Positions 25,761 to 38,242 of a DNA stretch of 64,000 bases are shown one piece after another. The stretch covers positions 1,612,001-1,676,000 of the forward strand of contig JAPVLO010000275.1 in the NCBI GenBank assembly GCA_027257055.1. Reading direction: 5' to 3'. The DNA comes from Cephalopachus bancanus (taxonomy: Eukaryota > Chordata > Mammalia > Primates > Tarsiidae). How positions within the stretch are numbered: the stretch's first letter is position 1; every line of letters starts with the position of its first letter. The notes under the pieces were generated by a model, which saw nothing but the letters and a program-made list of their open reading frames with translations, searched no databases and had not been told where the DNA came from. A program made the position numbers and the translations under genes.

Positions 25761-26740
25761 AGCAACATAGGGCGTTTTTAAAAATTTTACAAAATTTTCT
25801 ATTTCAAATAAGTAAAAATTTCAAATAAGCAAAAAAAGCACCAAATACAAGTATAGTGAAAACAATCCACTTTTCTTTAGAAAATGGTATTGTAAGAGCC
25901 TCCTCATTAATGAAGTTCTCCCTGCTGCAATAGCCTAAATAAAATCAGCTCCATAAAAGTCAAAGACATTTTGTGTTTTGCACCTACATTTCAGAATAAT
26001 TTATGCTTCTTTTTTAATTTTAAAGATGTGGGGTGCAGTTCTGGATTAGGTACATAAGTGGTCATCATACAGGTGAAGTCTGGATCTCCCATTGATCCTC
26101 ACTTCGCCTGGTTTGACTCATACTTCTTTAGGATAATTTGCCAGTCTGATGAGGAACAGATAAGGAACCTAGGTTCACAGGTTTAACCCTGGCAGGAAGG
26201 CCAGCCTAGCATTTTCCCCAGACCAGGGCCAGTCAGGTCTCCTGTCCCATGGGCCACACTGCCTAGACCAGGGCCTTCATGCTGAGGCTGCCAGAGCTCA
26301 CTGTGAAGGTATCCTCTTCCTAGAAAGCCTTCCTAGGGGCCTAGGACTGCCCTTTCTGCTTCTCTCAATGGTCTCTGCAGTATTGATCGACTATTCCTGT
26401 TGGCTTAAATGTGGGTGAGACAACTTGGTTCAGGATGGTTCCCACCAATGGCAAACAGAAGCCAGTTTCAAGTTTGGCACAAGACCATACTTAGTCATAA
26501 ATGACTTTTCCTCTAGATCAGTGACTTATAACCAGACACTTACAATTCCACCCATAAGTGACTGCTGTATATGCCACATGGGATTTTGTGAACATACGGT
26601 AAGTTAGTAACTGCAGAGAATTTCAGACTAATGCCATGTCAACATTTCATCTTTAAACGTCCTGCTTCACAGACCTCTTAAAAATAATCTTGTTTTGTAC
26701 AACTTTTATTCTACTGACCTAGGAAATGTCCTCAAATGGA

Positions 26741-27052
26741 TCTTTTTTTTTGTTTTTTGTTTTTTTTTAGAGTTGAGGTCTGACTTTCACTCAGGCTAAA
26801 GTACAGTGGCATGACCATGGCTCACTGAAGCCTCAAACTTCTGGGACTTCTGGGCTCAGGCTCTCCTGCCTCAGCCTCCTGAATAGCTAGGACTGCAGGC
26901 ACATGCTACCATTCTTAACTAATTTTCTTTTGTAGAGACGAGGTCTTCCTATGTTGCTTTGGATGGTCTCGAATTCCTGGGCTCAAGCAATCCTCCTGCC
27001 TTGGCCTTCCAAGTGCTGGGATTACAGGCATGAGCCTCACACTATGTTCAGC
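26741..27052 (-). mobile_element. Alu, older copy
   Basis: Antisense dimeric Alu with a T/G-rich head at 26741-26769 and end 'cacactatgttcagct'. Confidence 0.85.
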
Positions 27053-27343
27053 TAGGTGTTTTTTTGTACTACACAACAGCCCAAATGGAAAATATAAAAG
27101 TATGACATTTAAGGAGGCCAAAGCAATTTACATCTTTAAACTGGCTTATTATGAAAAAACAAAAAAAGTTCAGTTATAAAAATAAAATAATTTCCTAGAC
27201 CTTTGTCTTTTAAACAATTTGTTCAGAAATGTCACTTGAAAATGGTTGTAAGATAGTTTTAAATTATACATTTGAACTATGCAGTTAATTATACTTCAGT
27301 TATATCTCAATAAAGTTGCAGCAACAGCCGCAGCATCACTTAC

Positions 27344-27514
27344 TGTGCTCTGCTTCACTCGCTGATGAGGAGAGTTGAACAGAAAGGTGCCAAACAGTGA
27401 GACCCGAGTGCTGTCGTGTAGCACGGCCAGGTAGGTTTCGGAAAACTCAAAAGCTGCTGGATACTGTTCCAACAGCTGCCACGTGGCATCCAAGAAGAGC
27501 AGAAATAAGGGAGA
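27344..27514 (-). CDS. MTMR10: MTMR10 coding exon (57 codons, 'SPLFLLFLDATWQL')
   Basis: The acceptor is gtttgccag and the donor gtaagt. There are 57 codons in phase 0, containing 'SPLFLLFLDATWQLLEQYP' and 'FGTFLFNSPHQRVK'. These match the conserved myotubularin block around 'SPVFLQFLDCVWQL...FP..FEFNE' that packs the C-terminal half of the phosphatase domain. Confidence 0.94.
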
Positions 27515-27839
27515 CTGGCAAACGCAAGCAGACGAGGGATTACTTAATGTTCTCCCTCTGCTTTTCACATGTACTTCCACATTTATTGCTTGTTACTGCT
27601 TTGCAGTCATTAATGCAGACTTTCTTTAGGTACTTTTCAACTTAGACAAAGTCCACAGATGACTTAAAAATTTCACTTATATAGTTACAATAATTATAAT
27701 AAGTATGTAAATTTGAACTCCAATCTACTAGTGAGCCTTGGACTAAGGAAGCTAAGTTGTACTAAAAGCCCTCTCTTTACATACCACACATTTTATCTTG
27801 GGCATTCTTAAAGGCTGATAATAGGGTACAAAGACTTAC

Positions 27840-28009
27840 CTCTTTTTCTGATCTTTTTAAATGGTTGCATCTGTCTAGGAACGGGTATCCTGCCATGACC
27901 CACTCCTTCTGTATCAGACTCTGAAATCCAGTAATTGTCCTAAAATAGGGGTCCAGCATCACTTGAACAAGAGAAGCTACAAAACAGCTCAAATCTCTCC
28001 CCTCTTCCT
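27840..28009 (-). CDS. MTMR10: MTMR10 coding exon with the degenerate phosphatase loop
   Basis: The acceptor is tttttgacag and the donor gtaagt. The exon completes a Glu codon and then has 56 codons: 'EEEGRDLSCFVASLVQVMLD' followed by a 'PYFRTITGFQSLIQKEW' block. Active myotubularins have the CX5R loop 'HCSDGWDRT' immediately before an equivalent 'LMLDPYYRTI.GF..LI.KEW'. Here that position reads 'LQEEEGRDL', with neither the catalytic Cys nor the loop Arg in register. This is the defining pseudophosphatase feature of MTMR10. Confidence 0.95.
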
Positions 28010-28671
28010 CTGTCAAAAAGATAGAAAGAAAATGATTACTACATAGAACAATGCTGAGAGAGAGGGAAGGAGAGGCAAACTAGACGATTCAGTATTCTGC
28101 ACCGAGGCTGACTTCCACATGATCTGTATTTTAAGAAAATCTTACTGGATTCTAACAACTCTAAAATATTACAGACTTTTAAATAAACTAAACCACTGTT
28201 CAATACAAAATGGTCTTTTATGTATAAATATTTGCCAGTTAACAGGAGTTCACCCCTCACACTTTTTACATTTCAATGGTTTATGGTAGAAAATCTAGAA
28301 TCCATTCTGCTGTTTTGTCAGGTTATTCAGTATAATGTAATTTTTCTACTGACAACTCCACATGGCAGAGACTCAGAGGTGAATGAGAGGATGGGACTGC
28401 CTACTACCACCTGAAAAGGTGGCAAACAATTCCGTCCTGCTTTGATAGTTGTTCTTTCCAGTGAGGCTAGAATTACCATGATGCCAAGTCAGTCAAAGAA
28501 ATCAGAATAAAACTATTGACCAATATCCCTTATGATTATAGATGTAAAACTCCCTAATAAAAATATGAGCAAACCAAATGCCCCAAAATGCAAGAATTTA
28601 TCCCAGGAATGCAAGGTTGATTTAACATCTGAAAATCAAAGTACCGTACCATGTAAAAAAAAGTACAAGCT

Positions 28672-29096
28672 AGGTGCAGTGGCTCATGCCTATAATCCCA
28701 GCACTTTGCCGAGGCAGGAGCGAGAGGATTGCCTGAGCTCAGGGATTTGAGACCAGCCTGAGCAACATGGCGAGGCCTCATCTCTACAACAAATCTGAAA
28801 AAAAATTAGCCAGGCATGGTAGCACACGCCTGTAGTCCCAGCACATGAGGAGGCAGAGGCAAGGAGATTGCCTGAGCCCAGGCGTTTGAGACCAGCTTGA
28901 GCAACATGGCGAGACCTCATCTTCACAATAAATCTTAAAAAAAAAAAAATTAGCCAGGCATGGTAGTGCACACCTGTAGTTCCAGCTACTTAGAAGGCTG
29001 AGGTGGAAGGATTGCCGGAGCCCAGCAGGTAGACCCTGGGGTGGCTGTGAGTGTGCCACTGCACTCCAGCCTGGGCAACAGAGTGAGACTCAAAAA
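28672..29096 (+). mobile_element. Trimeric Alu
   Basis: Three monomer-like units: left monomer to the A-linker at ~28798, a middle hybrid starting 'ttagccaggcatggtagcac' and ending in an A13 linker at ~28950, then a right monomer to the tail at ~29096. It is about 425 bp against ~290 bp for a normal dimer. Confidence 0.8.
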
Positions 29097-30293
29097 AAGG
29101 GGACAAAATCAACATGATGCAGTAAAAGCGTATCACACAATTCTACATTCATCCCTCATAAAAACTCTCAGCAAAACAGGAATAGAGGAAACTTCTTTAA
29201 ACTGATCAGAAGCATCTACAAAAAACCTACAACTAATGATATTCTCACTGGTAAAAGATCGGATACCCCTCCCAAGATCAGGAACAAGAAAAGACACCTT
29301 CTCTTTACCCTACATCACACTGCTGGAGGTTCCTGCCAAAGCAAGTAGGCAAGAAAAAACAAATGGCATCCAGACAGAAAAGAAAAAGGTAAAAATTTTT
29401 TGCAGACAGTGTGATCCTGTATGTAAAAGATCTATGGAATCCACAAAATAACTACGAGAACTAATAAATGAGTTCAGTAAGGTCACAGAAATTAAACACA
29501 AACATGATATAAGTATGCAATAAACCTAAAAATGAGATTAGGAAAACAAATGTATACACAGTAACATAAAAAATAAAATACTTAAAAGATCTGACAAAAT
29601 AAATACAAGACATGCACAATAAAAACTATAAAACATTGCTGATAAAATGGCAAATCTAAATAAATGGAGACATTCATTTCATGGATTGGCAGATTCAGTA
29701 AAGATGACATTCTCCCCAAACTGATCTATGGCGCAACACCTTCCTATCAAAGTCCTGGTAGACTTTTTTTGCTGATCCTAAAAGTTAAACAGAAATGGAA
29801 AGGACGCAGAATATTCAAAGCATCTCAAAAACAAAGTTGCATGTCTTAATTTCAAAACTTACTACACAGCTATAGTGTCCAACATAGTGTGGTACTGGCA
29901 TAAGGATAGACATAAACATCAGGGGACTAAAACTGAGAGTTCAAAACTAAACCCTTATCATTTATTGTCAAGTGATTTTTTGACAAAAGTGCCAAGACAA
30001 TTAAATAGAGGATAGCCTTTTCAAAAAATTGTGTTGGGACAATTCAAAATCCACATACAAACACAATGAATTTCAACAGATCTAACAGAAACAACAATCC
30101 ATTTAATATGGATCACAGACCTAAATGTTAAGAGTTAAAACTATAAAAATTCTATATAACAAAACATAGGAGACAATCTTCATGACCTCAAATTAGGCAG
30201 TTTGAATATAACACCAAAAACACATAAGAGGAAAAAGGATTAAAGTGGCCTTTATCAAAATATTTAAAAAGGCATCAAGAAAATGAAAAGCAT

Positions 30294-30592
30294 ATGGGTG
30301 TGGTGGCTCACGTCTGTAATCCCAGCACTTTGGGAGAAGACTAAGGCAGGAGGATTGCTTGTACCCAGGAGTTTGAGATCAGCCTGGACAACACAGTGAG
30401 ATTTTGTTTCTACAACAAAAATTTAAAAATTAGGCAGGTGTGATAGTGCACACCTGTAGTCCCAACTACTAGGGAGGCTGAAGTAGAAGGATCGTTTGAA
30501 CTCAGGAGTTTGAGCCTGCAGTGAACTATGATCCTGCCACTGCACTCCAGCTTGGGTAAAAGACTGAGAGCCTGACTCAAAAAAGAAAAAGA
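30294..30592 (+). mobile_element. Alu, older copy
   Basis: Sense dimeric Alu from 'catatgggtgtggtggctca' to 'gactcaaaaaagaaaaag'. Abuts the next Alu. Confidence 0.85.
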
Positions 30593-30858
30593 AGCTGGGT
30601 TGGGGGTAAGTAGATTGCCTGAGCCCACCGGCTCGAGACCCGCCTGGGCAATTTGGCGAGACCTCATCTCTACAATAAATAATAAAAAAAAATTAGTCAG
30701 GTGTGGTAGCACGCGCCTGTAGTTCTGGCTACTTGGAAGGCTGAGGCGGAAGGATCGCCGGAGCCCAGCAGGTCGAGGCTGCGGTGGCCGGGAGTGGCCA
30801 CTGCACTCCAGTCTGGGTGACAGAGTGAAACTCCAACTCCAAGAAAGAAAGAAAAAGA
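30593..30858 (+). mobile_element. Alu (young type), 5' truncated
   Basis: Sense Alu starting inside the left monomer ('agtagattgcctgagcccac') and ending in 'aagaaagaaagaaaaag'. It sits directly after the tail of the older Alu. Confidence 0.85.
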
Positions 30859-31664
30859 AAATTAAAGGAAAATGAAAAGAAAGCCACACACTAAGAGAAA
30901 ATACTGGCAAACCATATAAGGACATAAAGAACCTGTACCTAGAATATATACAGATAATTTATATAATATATAAAGATAATTTATATAAAGATAATATGAT
31001 GAAACACTTTAGAGAAATGCAAATGAAAACTACAGTGAGTTTCCAGTTTGCACCTACTAGAAGGATCCTAAGGACAGTAGTGCTGATGAGAATGTGGAGA
31101 AACTGGAATCCCTGTACACTGCTAAAGGGAGGAAAATGTATAGCCGTGGTAGAAAATAGTTTGGTAGTTTCTTAGAAAGTTGAAAATAGATTTACCATAC
31201 AAGTCAGCAACTCCACTTCTATGAATCTACCCAAGAGAAATAAAAATACATGTCCCCAAAAGACTTGTATGTGAATATTCATAGCAGCACAGTTCACAAC
31301 AGCCAAAAAAGTGGAAACAACTCAAATGTTCACTTACAGGTAAATGGATAAACAAAATGTATTTAGAAACAATGAGATACAATTTAGAAATAAAAAGGAA
31401 CTGCTGATACAAAAACATGTATGTGAAATAAAAGACACCAGAGGCAAAAAACCACATAGAGAATGATTCCATTTATATGATATATCCAGAAAAGGAAAAT
31501 CTAGAGACAGAAAGTAGATGAGTAATTGTCTGGAGCTGGGAATTTCTAAAGCTGAACTCTGTGTATTTATTAAAAATTATTGAATTGTGTATTCAAAATG
31601 GGTGAATTTTATAGTATGTAAATTATAGCTAAGTAAATGATTTAAAAAATATACTCTTAAAAAA

Positions 31665-31985
31665 AAAAGTTAGTAAAATGCAGGCTCAGCACTACTTCTG
31701 TTGCCTTTTACGTGTGGAGAAATTCAAGATAAGTAGGGCTTTCCAATCAAATGAGAACACCACTGGTTGAGAGGGAAATTAATTATGTGATGATTAGACT
31801 TTATGTGCGTTTGTGAATTAAACATGCTCTGATTGCATCAGTTAAGTGTTACTTTATATGGTACGTTACTATTCTTTTCCCTAAGGGTTCTAAATATTTT
31901 TGCCTCATTAAAGTTCGTGAAGTTTGACAGCTGTTAAAAACACTTGTGCAAGCTTAAGTAGCATCCTGTATTCATATACCTAAAT
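31665..31985 (-). other. MTMR10: MTMR10 intron, no recognisable element
   Basis: AT-rich sequence without a recognised repeat or gene. Confidence 0.4.
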
Positions 31986-31987
31986 AA

Positions 31988-32317
31988 GTTGTCCCGTGGT
32001 ATCCATGGGGAATGGCTCCAGGACCTTCCTCAGAAACCAAAATCCATGGATGCTCAAGTCTCTGATATAATATGGTGTAGTATTTGTAGATAACCTACAC
32101 ACATCCTCCTGTATACTTTAAATCATCTCTAGATTACTTATAACACCTAATACAATGTAAATGCTATATAAATAGTGATACCAAGTTGTTTAGAGAACAA
32201 TGACAAGTAAAAAAGTCTCTACATATTTAACATGGACAAAAGGTATTTTTCCCTGAATACTTTAACTCCTTGGCTGAATCCACAATTGTAGAACCCATGG
32301 ATACAGAGGGCCCTTAT
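31988..32317 (+). mobile_element. MER2/Tigger-type element
   Basis: Recognisable MER2 pattern: 'gtggtatccatggggaatgg', 'aatccatggatgctcaagtc', 'atctctagattacttataac', and the end 'cccatggatacagagggccc'. Inverted ends are decayed. Confidence 0.8.
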
Positions 32318-32892
32318 AAAAAGGTAGTTTGGGGTCTATTAAACTTTATCTGTAAAATCAGCAATTCTATTACCTGTAAAGTTATTTAATATATCATATA
32401 TTTAATATATGCTTAACTGAAAGATTTTTGTATTGCAGTTTATCCCTACCAAATATGAGACAAAATTCATATTATTGGCTATTCAGTTCAATTTAATGTT
32501 ATCAAACTGTTTCCTTAGAGTCACAATCTAGCATGAATCAGATGATTACACTAAAACAAATCTGTATGAATTAGAAAGTCAGCAAGATTAGAGAAAGGAT
32601 GTCCTGCCAAGATAAATGTTAAGTATTAATCCAGTAAGGAACGTGACCACCATTCCCATAAAATAGGAAGAAGGATTTAATACAGGGTAAAAAATGGACT
32701 CTTTTCTATTCTCCTATCTGCAATCTTTACACCACTGTTTGACTCAAATGATGTGCGAGATCTGTAGTGTACTTGACGGTATTGTAGTAAATGAGATAGC
32801 TAGGATTGGTGTAATTTACTTAAATGTGGATGAGCAGTTACCAGGGTTGGCTGGCATGGTGGTCATGATGTTTTCAGAATTACTTTAATTAC
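32318..32892 (-). other. MTMR10: MTMR10 intron, no recognisable element
   Basis: No gene; an open frame at 32694-32888 ends just before the exon and lacks similarity. Confidence 0.4.
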
Positions 32893-32963
32893 CTTGAAGG
32901 ACTATAGAGAGATGTTTGCTTTCTAGCATGTACACAAGTTCTGCTGAATGTTTAAGGAATGCC
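32893..32963 (-). CDS. MTMR10: MTMR10 coding exon (23 codons, 'AFLKHSAELVYMLESK')
   Basis: The acceptor is cttttcag and the donor gtaatt. One base completes an Arg, then 23 codons plus one base of Glu follow: 'AFLKHSAELVYMLESKHLSI' and 'VLQ'. The segment leads directly into the dead P-loop. It is very short and visible only by splice-site reading. Confidence 0.9.
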
Positions 32964-33061
32964 CTGAAAAGAAAGAAGAAAAACAGTGTTAAAAATAAGA
33001 TTTCTATTACCAACATATTTTAAAAGTACTTGAAATCAAGCAAATTGAATCTTTCAGTATA

Positions 33062-33283
33062 CAGATGCTCTTGATTTACGATGGAGTCACATCCTGATAA
33101 ACCCTTGTAAGCTGAACATACTGTCAGTCAAAAGTTCACAGATGACTGGCAACTGCGGCTCCTGTCGCTGCTCAGCATCAAGAGAGGACAGTTCCACTTT
33201 CTGCCGAGTTCCGCTTTCTACTTTTACACTATTGTAAAGTTGAAATATCCTAAGTGGAACCATCCTAAGTAGGAGACCATCTG
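33062..33283. mobile_element. Tigger-type short copy
   Basis: Ends 'cagatgctcttgatttacga' and, reversed, 'cagatggtctcctactta'. Same family as 18389-18782 but internally shorter. Confidence 0.7.
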
Positions 33284-33399
33284 TGCACATTTGTATTCTC
33301 AATCTCTACGAATTTCTTTGGTATTTATAAGATTCTTCAATGAATATGTTTTGTAATTTTTATATCAGGGAAATTCATTCACACTTTATAAGAAGGAAG

Positions 33400-33815
33400 A
33401 GGTTGACCTATATAACATTTGTGAAATGACAAAACTATAGGGAGACAGAGAAGAGATGAGTGGTTACTGGTGGACAGGGATGGGGTTGGGGGTGCGGCTA
33501 GAAAAGGGGCAGCAGGAGGGAGCCTTGTGGTGATAAACAGTTCCATACCTTGACTGTGGTGGTGGTTACATGACTCTATACCCATAACACCGCACAGCTC
33601 TATGAGCACATGCACGTGTACACATGCGAGTATGCATAAACTGATGAAATCTGAGTAAGGTCTATCAACTGTACCGATGTCAGTCTCCTGGTTTTGATGC
33701 AGTACTCTAGTTATGTGAGATGTTACCACCAGGAGAAGCTGGGTGAAGACTATATGGCTCTACTTTTGCACCTCCTGTGAGTCTGTAATTATTTCAAAAT
33801 AAAAAGTTAAAGAAA
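33400..33815 (+). mobile_element. Old L1 (L1M-type) 3' end
   Basis: 'gatgagtggttactggtgga' to 'ttatttcaaaataaaaagtt' is the standard 3' UTR pattern of ancient mammalian L1. It ends about 25 bp from the MTMR10 exon at 33839. Confidence 0.75.
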
Positions 33816-33838
33816 AAAAGGAAACAAGTTGTACAAAC

Positions 33839-33908
33839 CTTACATATTCCAACCACCGAGTATTTTCCAGTGAAGATAACCATTTCTCTTCAGTTTCTTC
33901 AAAAGGCT
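33839..33908 (-). CDS. MTMR10: MTMR10 coding exon (22 codons, 'PFEETEEKWLSSLENT')
   Basis: The acceptor is tattacag and the donor gtttgt. The exon starts with two bases of Glu and ends with two bases of Arg. It encodes 'EPFEETEEKWLSSLENTRWL', the conserved 'W...LE.T.WL' helix of myotubularin domains. An L1M 3' UTR remnant ends just downstream (from ~33815 leftward). Confidence 0.9.
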
Positions 33909-34099
33909 CTGTAATAAATATGGTAATTATACACACATCCTTTTTTTTGGTTTTTTAAATTTAATTTTCTATGATCAATACCAGAGTTATGAGATATATC
34001 ACAATTTCTAATACTTACAAGTTGCCTTTAAATAAGTGTCATGAATTTTCACTTTAAAAACACAGAGTAAACAACTAAAAAGACATGTTATAATTCTGT

Positions 34100-34620
34100 A
34101 ACACATCAAAGCACTGCCCTGGGCATCCATCTTCTCTCTGGCTCTTTCAAGGAAATTTCAGAGTCAGACCAACTCTGACAGGTCTCTCGCTCTCCCCTTC
34201 TTGATTCTGGCCCACCCGACCTTTGTGAACAGCTGCCCAGGCCCCAACCCTTGGCCTCCATACAGCAAGCCTTGCCTTCCTGGCTTCTCTTCCTCTCCCC
34301 TGTTGTCAGTGCTGCCTCTGCACACAGCTTATATGGCCTGGTAGCTGACACTACAAGAATCAGAGCCACCTTCACTGTCCTGCCCGAGTATGGATAATCA
34401 CTCAACACCCTGACTGTGCCCCCTCTGCCAGGATCTTCTCTGGGCAAGCCCCCATCACCCCCTGTCGGTCCAAGACCTGTTGCCAGGTTGCCTCTCCTGA
34501 CTCCCAGGAGCTCCCTCTCTTGAAGGACCCACTTTAGGCCAAAGATGCCATATTGAAGCCACCTGGTAAGAGTTTGCTCAAACAGGTAAAACACGTTTCT
34601 GTTTAACAACAGAGTGAAGT
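34100..34620. other. Unclassified GC-richer block
   Basis: This block is clearly richer in C on the + strand than the flanks and is open for 167 codons on the - strand (34106-34609), but the translation has no domain I recognise and low-complexity Gly/Arg/Glu content. It may be an old LTR or another repeat; no identity is claimed. Confidence 0.3.
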
Positions 34621-34953
34621 CACCTGTCTCAAAATAGAACTGTGTGTATTAAAATCTTACTAAGTTTGTAAGGTCATCCAGGGCTCTACTTAGCAGATGC
34701 TTTTATAAAGGCGTTCTACTATACCTTTTGTGAATTGAAGGAAATTTAATAGGTTCATTTCCCCCCTCCAAAACAAGAGGCAGTTTTAACTTCATTTCCT
34801 AGGAGGTTCTGAAATTTTCATATAATAAAACATAATTTGCAACAAGGCTCCTCATGCATGTCCGTATTTTTAAGGAGCATCACTTTTCCTGACATGTCTC
34901 ATACAATTCTGTATCCTCCATTCATTATAGATGTAAAATAAAAATGAAATTAC

Positions 34954-35084
34954 CATTAACACACAGTTGCTTAAGTTTTACAAACGCTGCTTGTATTTCC
35001 TGAATATTTGGCAAGGTCTTATCCAAATCCAATTTGTAAACGTCACTTCTCTGTGGATGACTTTTAGTTACTGCATTACAAATC
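34954..35084 (-). CDS. MTMR10: MTMR10 coding exon (43 codons, 'ICNAVTKSHPQRSDVY')
   Basis: The acceptor is ctttattag and the donor gtaatt. The exon starts with the last base of Arg and ends with the first of Glu. The frame reads 'ICNAVTKSHPQRSDVYKL' and '...TLPNIQEIQAAFVKLKQL'. The 'LPNI..VQ.A..KL' pattern is the myotubularin substrate-domain helix preceding the P-loop region. Confidence 0.92.
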
Positions 35085-35104
35085 CTAATAAAGACAAAAT
35101 CCTT

Positions 35105-35830
<726 letters not shown>

Positions 35831-36329
35831 ATGAGGTATGATGACAAACAGAATCTGTCCTACTTATGAAGGACAGCTGAAACACAAAAGCTTTTCTGAC
35901 AAAAACAAAAAATACTACTTAGCTTAATAAATTAAATAACTGAATCTGTCACTGGTTATAAGGTTTTATAACTGACTCATCCAAGAGTGCCAGTCTTCCC
36001 TTTGGCAGCAAAATCACTCATGAAGCACTTCATTAGCATGCGTGTTAGTGACAACAAGGCTTAGAGTATGACACAGCAGAGAGTTACTTTCTAATGTAAT
36101 TAAGGTGAAGTTAAAATCCACAGAAAATATGGACTCAGGTGAACTACAATCACCCTTTTTTCCAGAAAACTGTATGGTCATTTGAGGGTCACTTGACTAT
36201 TCTTTGCTTCAACAGATGTGGCTTCATTAGTTCTGTTGCTAAGGGCAAAAAACCTAAGATCTGGCTGTACAATGGTCTGACATACAATTTCTGGGACTCT
36301 CCGAGCCTGTTTTCTAAGATCTGATCATT

Positions 36330-37060
36330 TGTTCCTGGTTTATTCAACAAATACTGAATAAAAATCATGGGTGCTTCCGTGGTGTTAAGTATACATAGGT
36401 GTACAAAATAGACATAGTCCTTCACCTCATGGAGCTTGCAGTCTAGTAAAAAAGGCAGTAAGCAAACTCTAATACATATATATAAAAACTGAAATACATG
36501 CCATAACAAAACATTTGCAAGCTTTCGAGAACCTATACCTGTGATCTAGTTTTGGAGGTGAGGAAAGGCTTATCTTGGGGGAAGTAATGTTTGGGTTGAG
36601 ATATAAAGAATGAGTGATTGTCAAGTAGGCAGGAGTGGAGGGTGTTCTTGAATGAGCCTAAGGAGGCAGCCCAGGAGAAGGAAAGAGCATGGGAAGATGT
36701 CAGGAGATGGAAAACACCAGGAAAGTCCAAGAGGCTGGAGGCCAGGAGACCAGCCAGGAGAGGGGACGTGGAAGGAGGAAATAACAACATTTATCTTGGC
36801 AGGGGTAGAGCTGGAGTGAAGCTCATGGGGGTGGAAGGCTTCTTGAAAAGTGAAGTGACAAAACATGAGGAGGGCCTGGAGATGGAGAAGGAAGCAAAGA
36901 GGAAGGCATCAAGGATGACCTTGGTTTTTGAGCACAGGCTGGGGAGGCATAGTGGCCACATCCTTGAGTTTGTTTTTGGACATAATGCGTTCAAAGGGTT
37001 TTTGAGATCACCATGTGGAGGACACCAAATTAGATGGGAAATATAAGTGTGTTACTAAAG
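36330..37060 (+). mobile_element. L2-like LINE remnant
   Basis: 'tttattcaacaaatactgaa', 'cctcatggagcttgcagtct' and the purine-rich follow-on resemble an L2 tail. The 142-codon open frame at 36618-37046 lies in the purine-rich part and has no recognisable protein similarity. Confidence 0.5.
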
Positions 37061-37079
37061 CCACAGCCTTGGGGCAACT

Positions 37080-37384
37080 TTATTTTTCTTTCATAGGGAT
37101 CTCATTCTGTCACCCAGGCTGCAATGCAGTGGCATGATCATGGCTCACTGCAGTCTTGACCACCTGGGCTCAGGTGTTTCTTCCCCCTCAGCCTCCCGAG
37201 TAGCTGGGATGCCACTCAGGAGGTGCATGCCACCATGCCTGGTTAGCTTTTTGGGGTTTTCTTTGTAGAGACATGGCCTTGCTATGCTGCCCAGGCTGGT
37301 CTTAGGCTCCTGGGCTCAAGTGATTCTCCCACCTCAGCCTCCCAAAGTGCTGGAATTACAGGTGTGAATTACCACACCCAGCCT
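37080..37384 (-). mobile_element. Alu
   Basis: Antisense dimeric Alu, 'tttttctttcatagggatct' to 'accacacccagcct'. Degraded head. Confidence 0.83.
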
Positions 37385-38071
37385 ACAGGAATTGTCTTTA
37401 GGAAAGGAATACAAAACATGAAGAGGAAACGGCCTTCAAGAGACTCTCTGTGATGTCAGGAGAGACGAAGGTGGGTTTGCAGAAGGCACACGGTGCCAGC
37501 GATGAAGAGAGAGTGCAGAGAAGCAGGGGCCAAGGGCCTGGAAGACTTCAAGGAGAGAGTGACCAACAGTGTTGCATGCTGCTGTGAGCATGACTGAAAA
37601 GGCCTCCCACTTGAATGCCATAGAGGTTACTGATGACTGTTGCAGATGGTGCCAAAGTTACCTGTGACGGCCAATTAAAACCACTGTTCTAGCTATTGTG
37701 AATTTGTAGACCTAAATTAGACATATTGAACTATCAGGAAAGTTTTATTTCTCCTGAAGTACTTCAACTGGATATCACTGCACTTAGAAAGTTATGTTAA
37801 AGGAAGCATTATTGCAAGATGTCAACAATGTAAAATCCTCAAGTGTCTTTTAAACCAAATAATTAAATTATACTCAATATAATTTAAATGTTAGTTAAAT
37901 TTAATATATTCACATCCTTTTCAAAATGGCAATTCTTGTATACAATATATGGTGCTAATTAATTAATAAGACTATGCCTTTTGCTAGCTCTTGTCAATTA
38001 GCAGGGAACTTACTGTACTTATTCATGACAAGTACCACTGTCTAAAGTGACAGTGACCATTTCTCAATTAC
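37385..38071 (-). other. MTMR10: MTMR10 intron, no recognisable element
   Basis: AT-rich sequence with no gene or named repeat. Confidence 0.4.
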
Positions 38072-38160
38072 CTCTGGTCAATCTTCTTCTGCTGTAGCAC
38101 ATCTTTGATGAGGGCCATTCTCACAAGAGCACTTCCATTAGAGTGGCTCCAGCACCAAAG
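38072..38160 (-). CDS. MTMR10: MTMR10 coding exon (29 codons, 'LWCWSHSNGSALVRMA')
   Basis: The acceptor is tctcctag and the donor gtaatt. The sequence 'LWCWSHSNGSALVRMALIKD' matches the family motif 'R.P.LSW.H..NGA.I.R..QP', placing it early in the phosphatase-like domain. It is separated from the next exon upstream by an 82-bp intron (38161-38242), by far the shortest in the window. Confidence 0.93.
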
Positions 38161-38242
38161 CTAGGAGAGAGGCAGAATCCTCACTTAACTATGCAGAAAC
38201 AACAGATATCAGCATGCATGACATCCAACAGAAATCACTTAC

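Larger units (their letters stand above)
28510..31660 (+). mobile_element. Old L1 (L1M-type) ORF2 to 3' UTR, interrupted by Alus
   Basis: Discontinuous L1 sense sequence: 'gcaagaatttatcccaggaa' (RT region), 'tctatggaatccacaaaata', 'tgctgatgagaatgtggaga', and the tail pattern 'gggtgaattttatagtatgt'. Many stops and indels; no coding potential. Interrupted at 28672-29096 and 30294-30850. Confidence 0.8.

Noticed and set aside
30410..30925. 171-codon - strand open frame
   Set aside because: Consists entirely of two adjacent Alus read in antisense.
34106..34609. 167-codon - strand open frame as a gene
   Set aside because: No similarity, low-complexity composition and an intronic position; a GC-rich block can stay open by chance.
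36618..37046. 142-codon + strand open frame as a gene
   Set aside because: Lies in a purine-rich L2-like remnant; Lys/Glu/Arg-rich translation without a domain.
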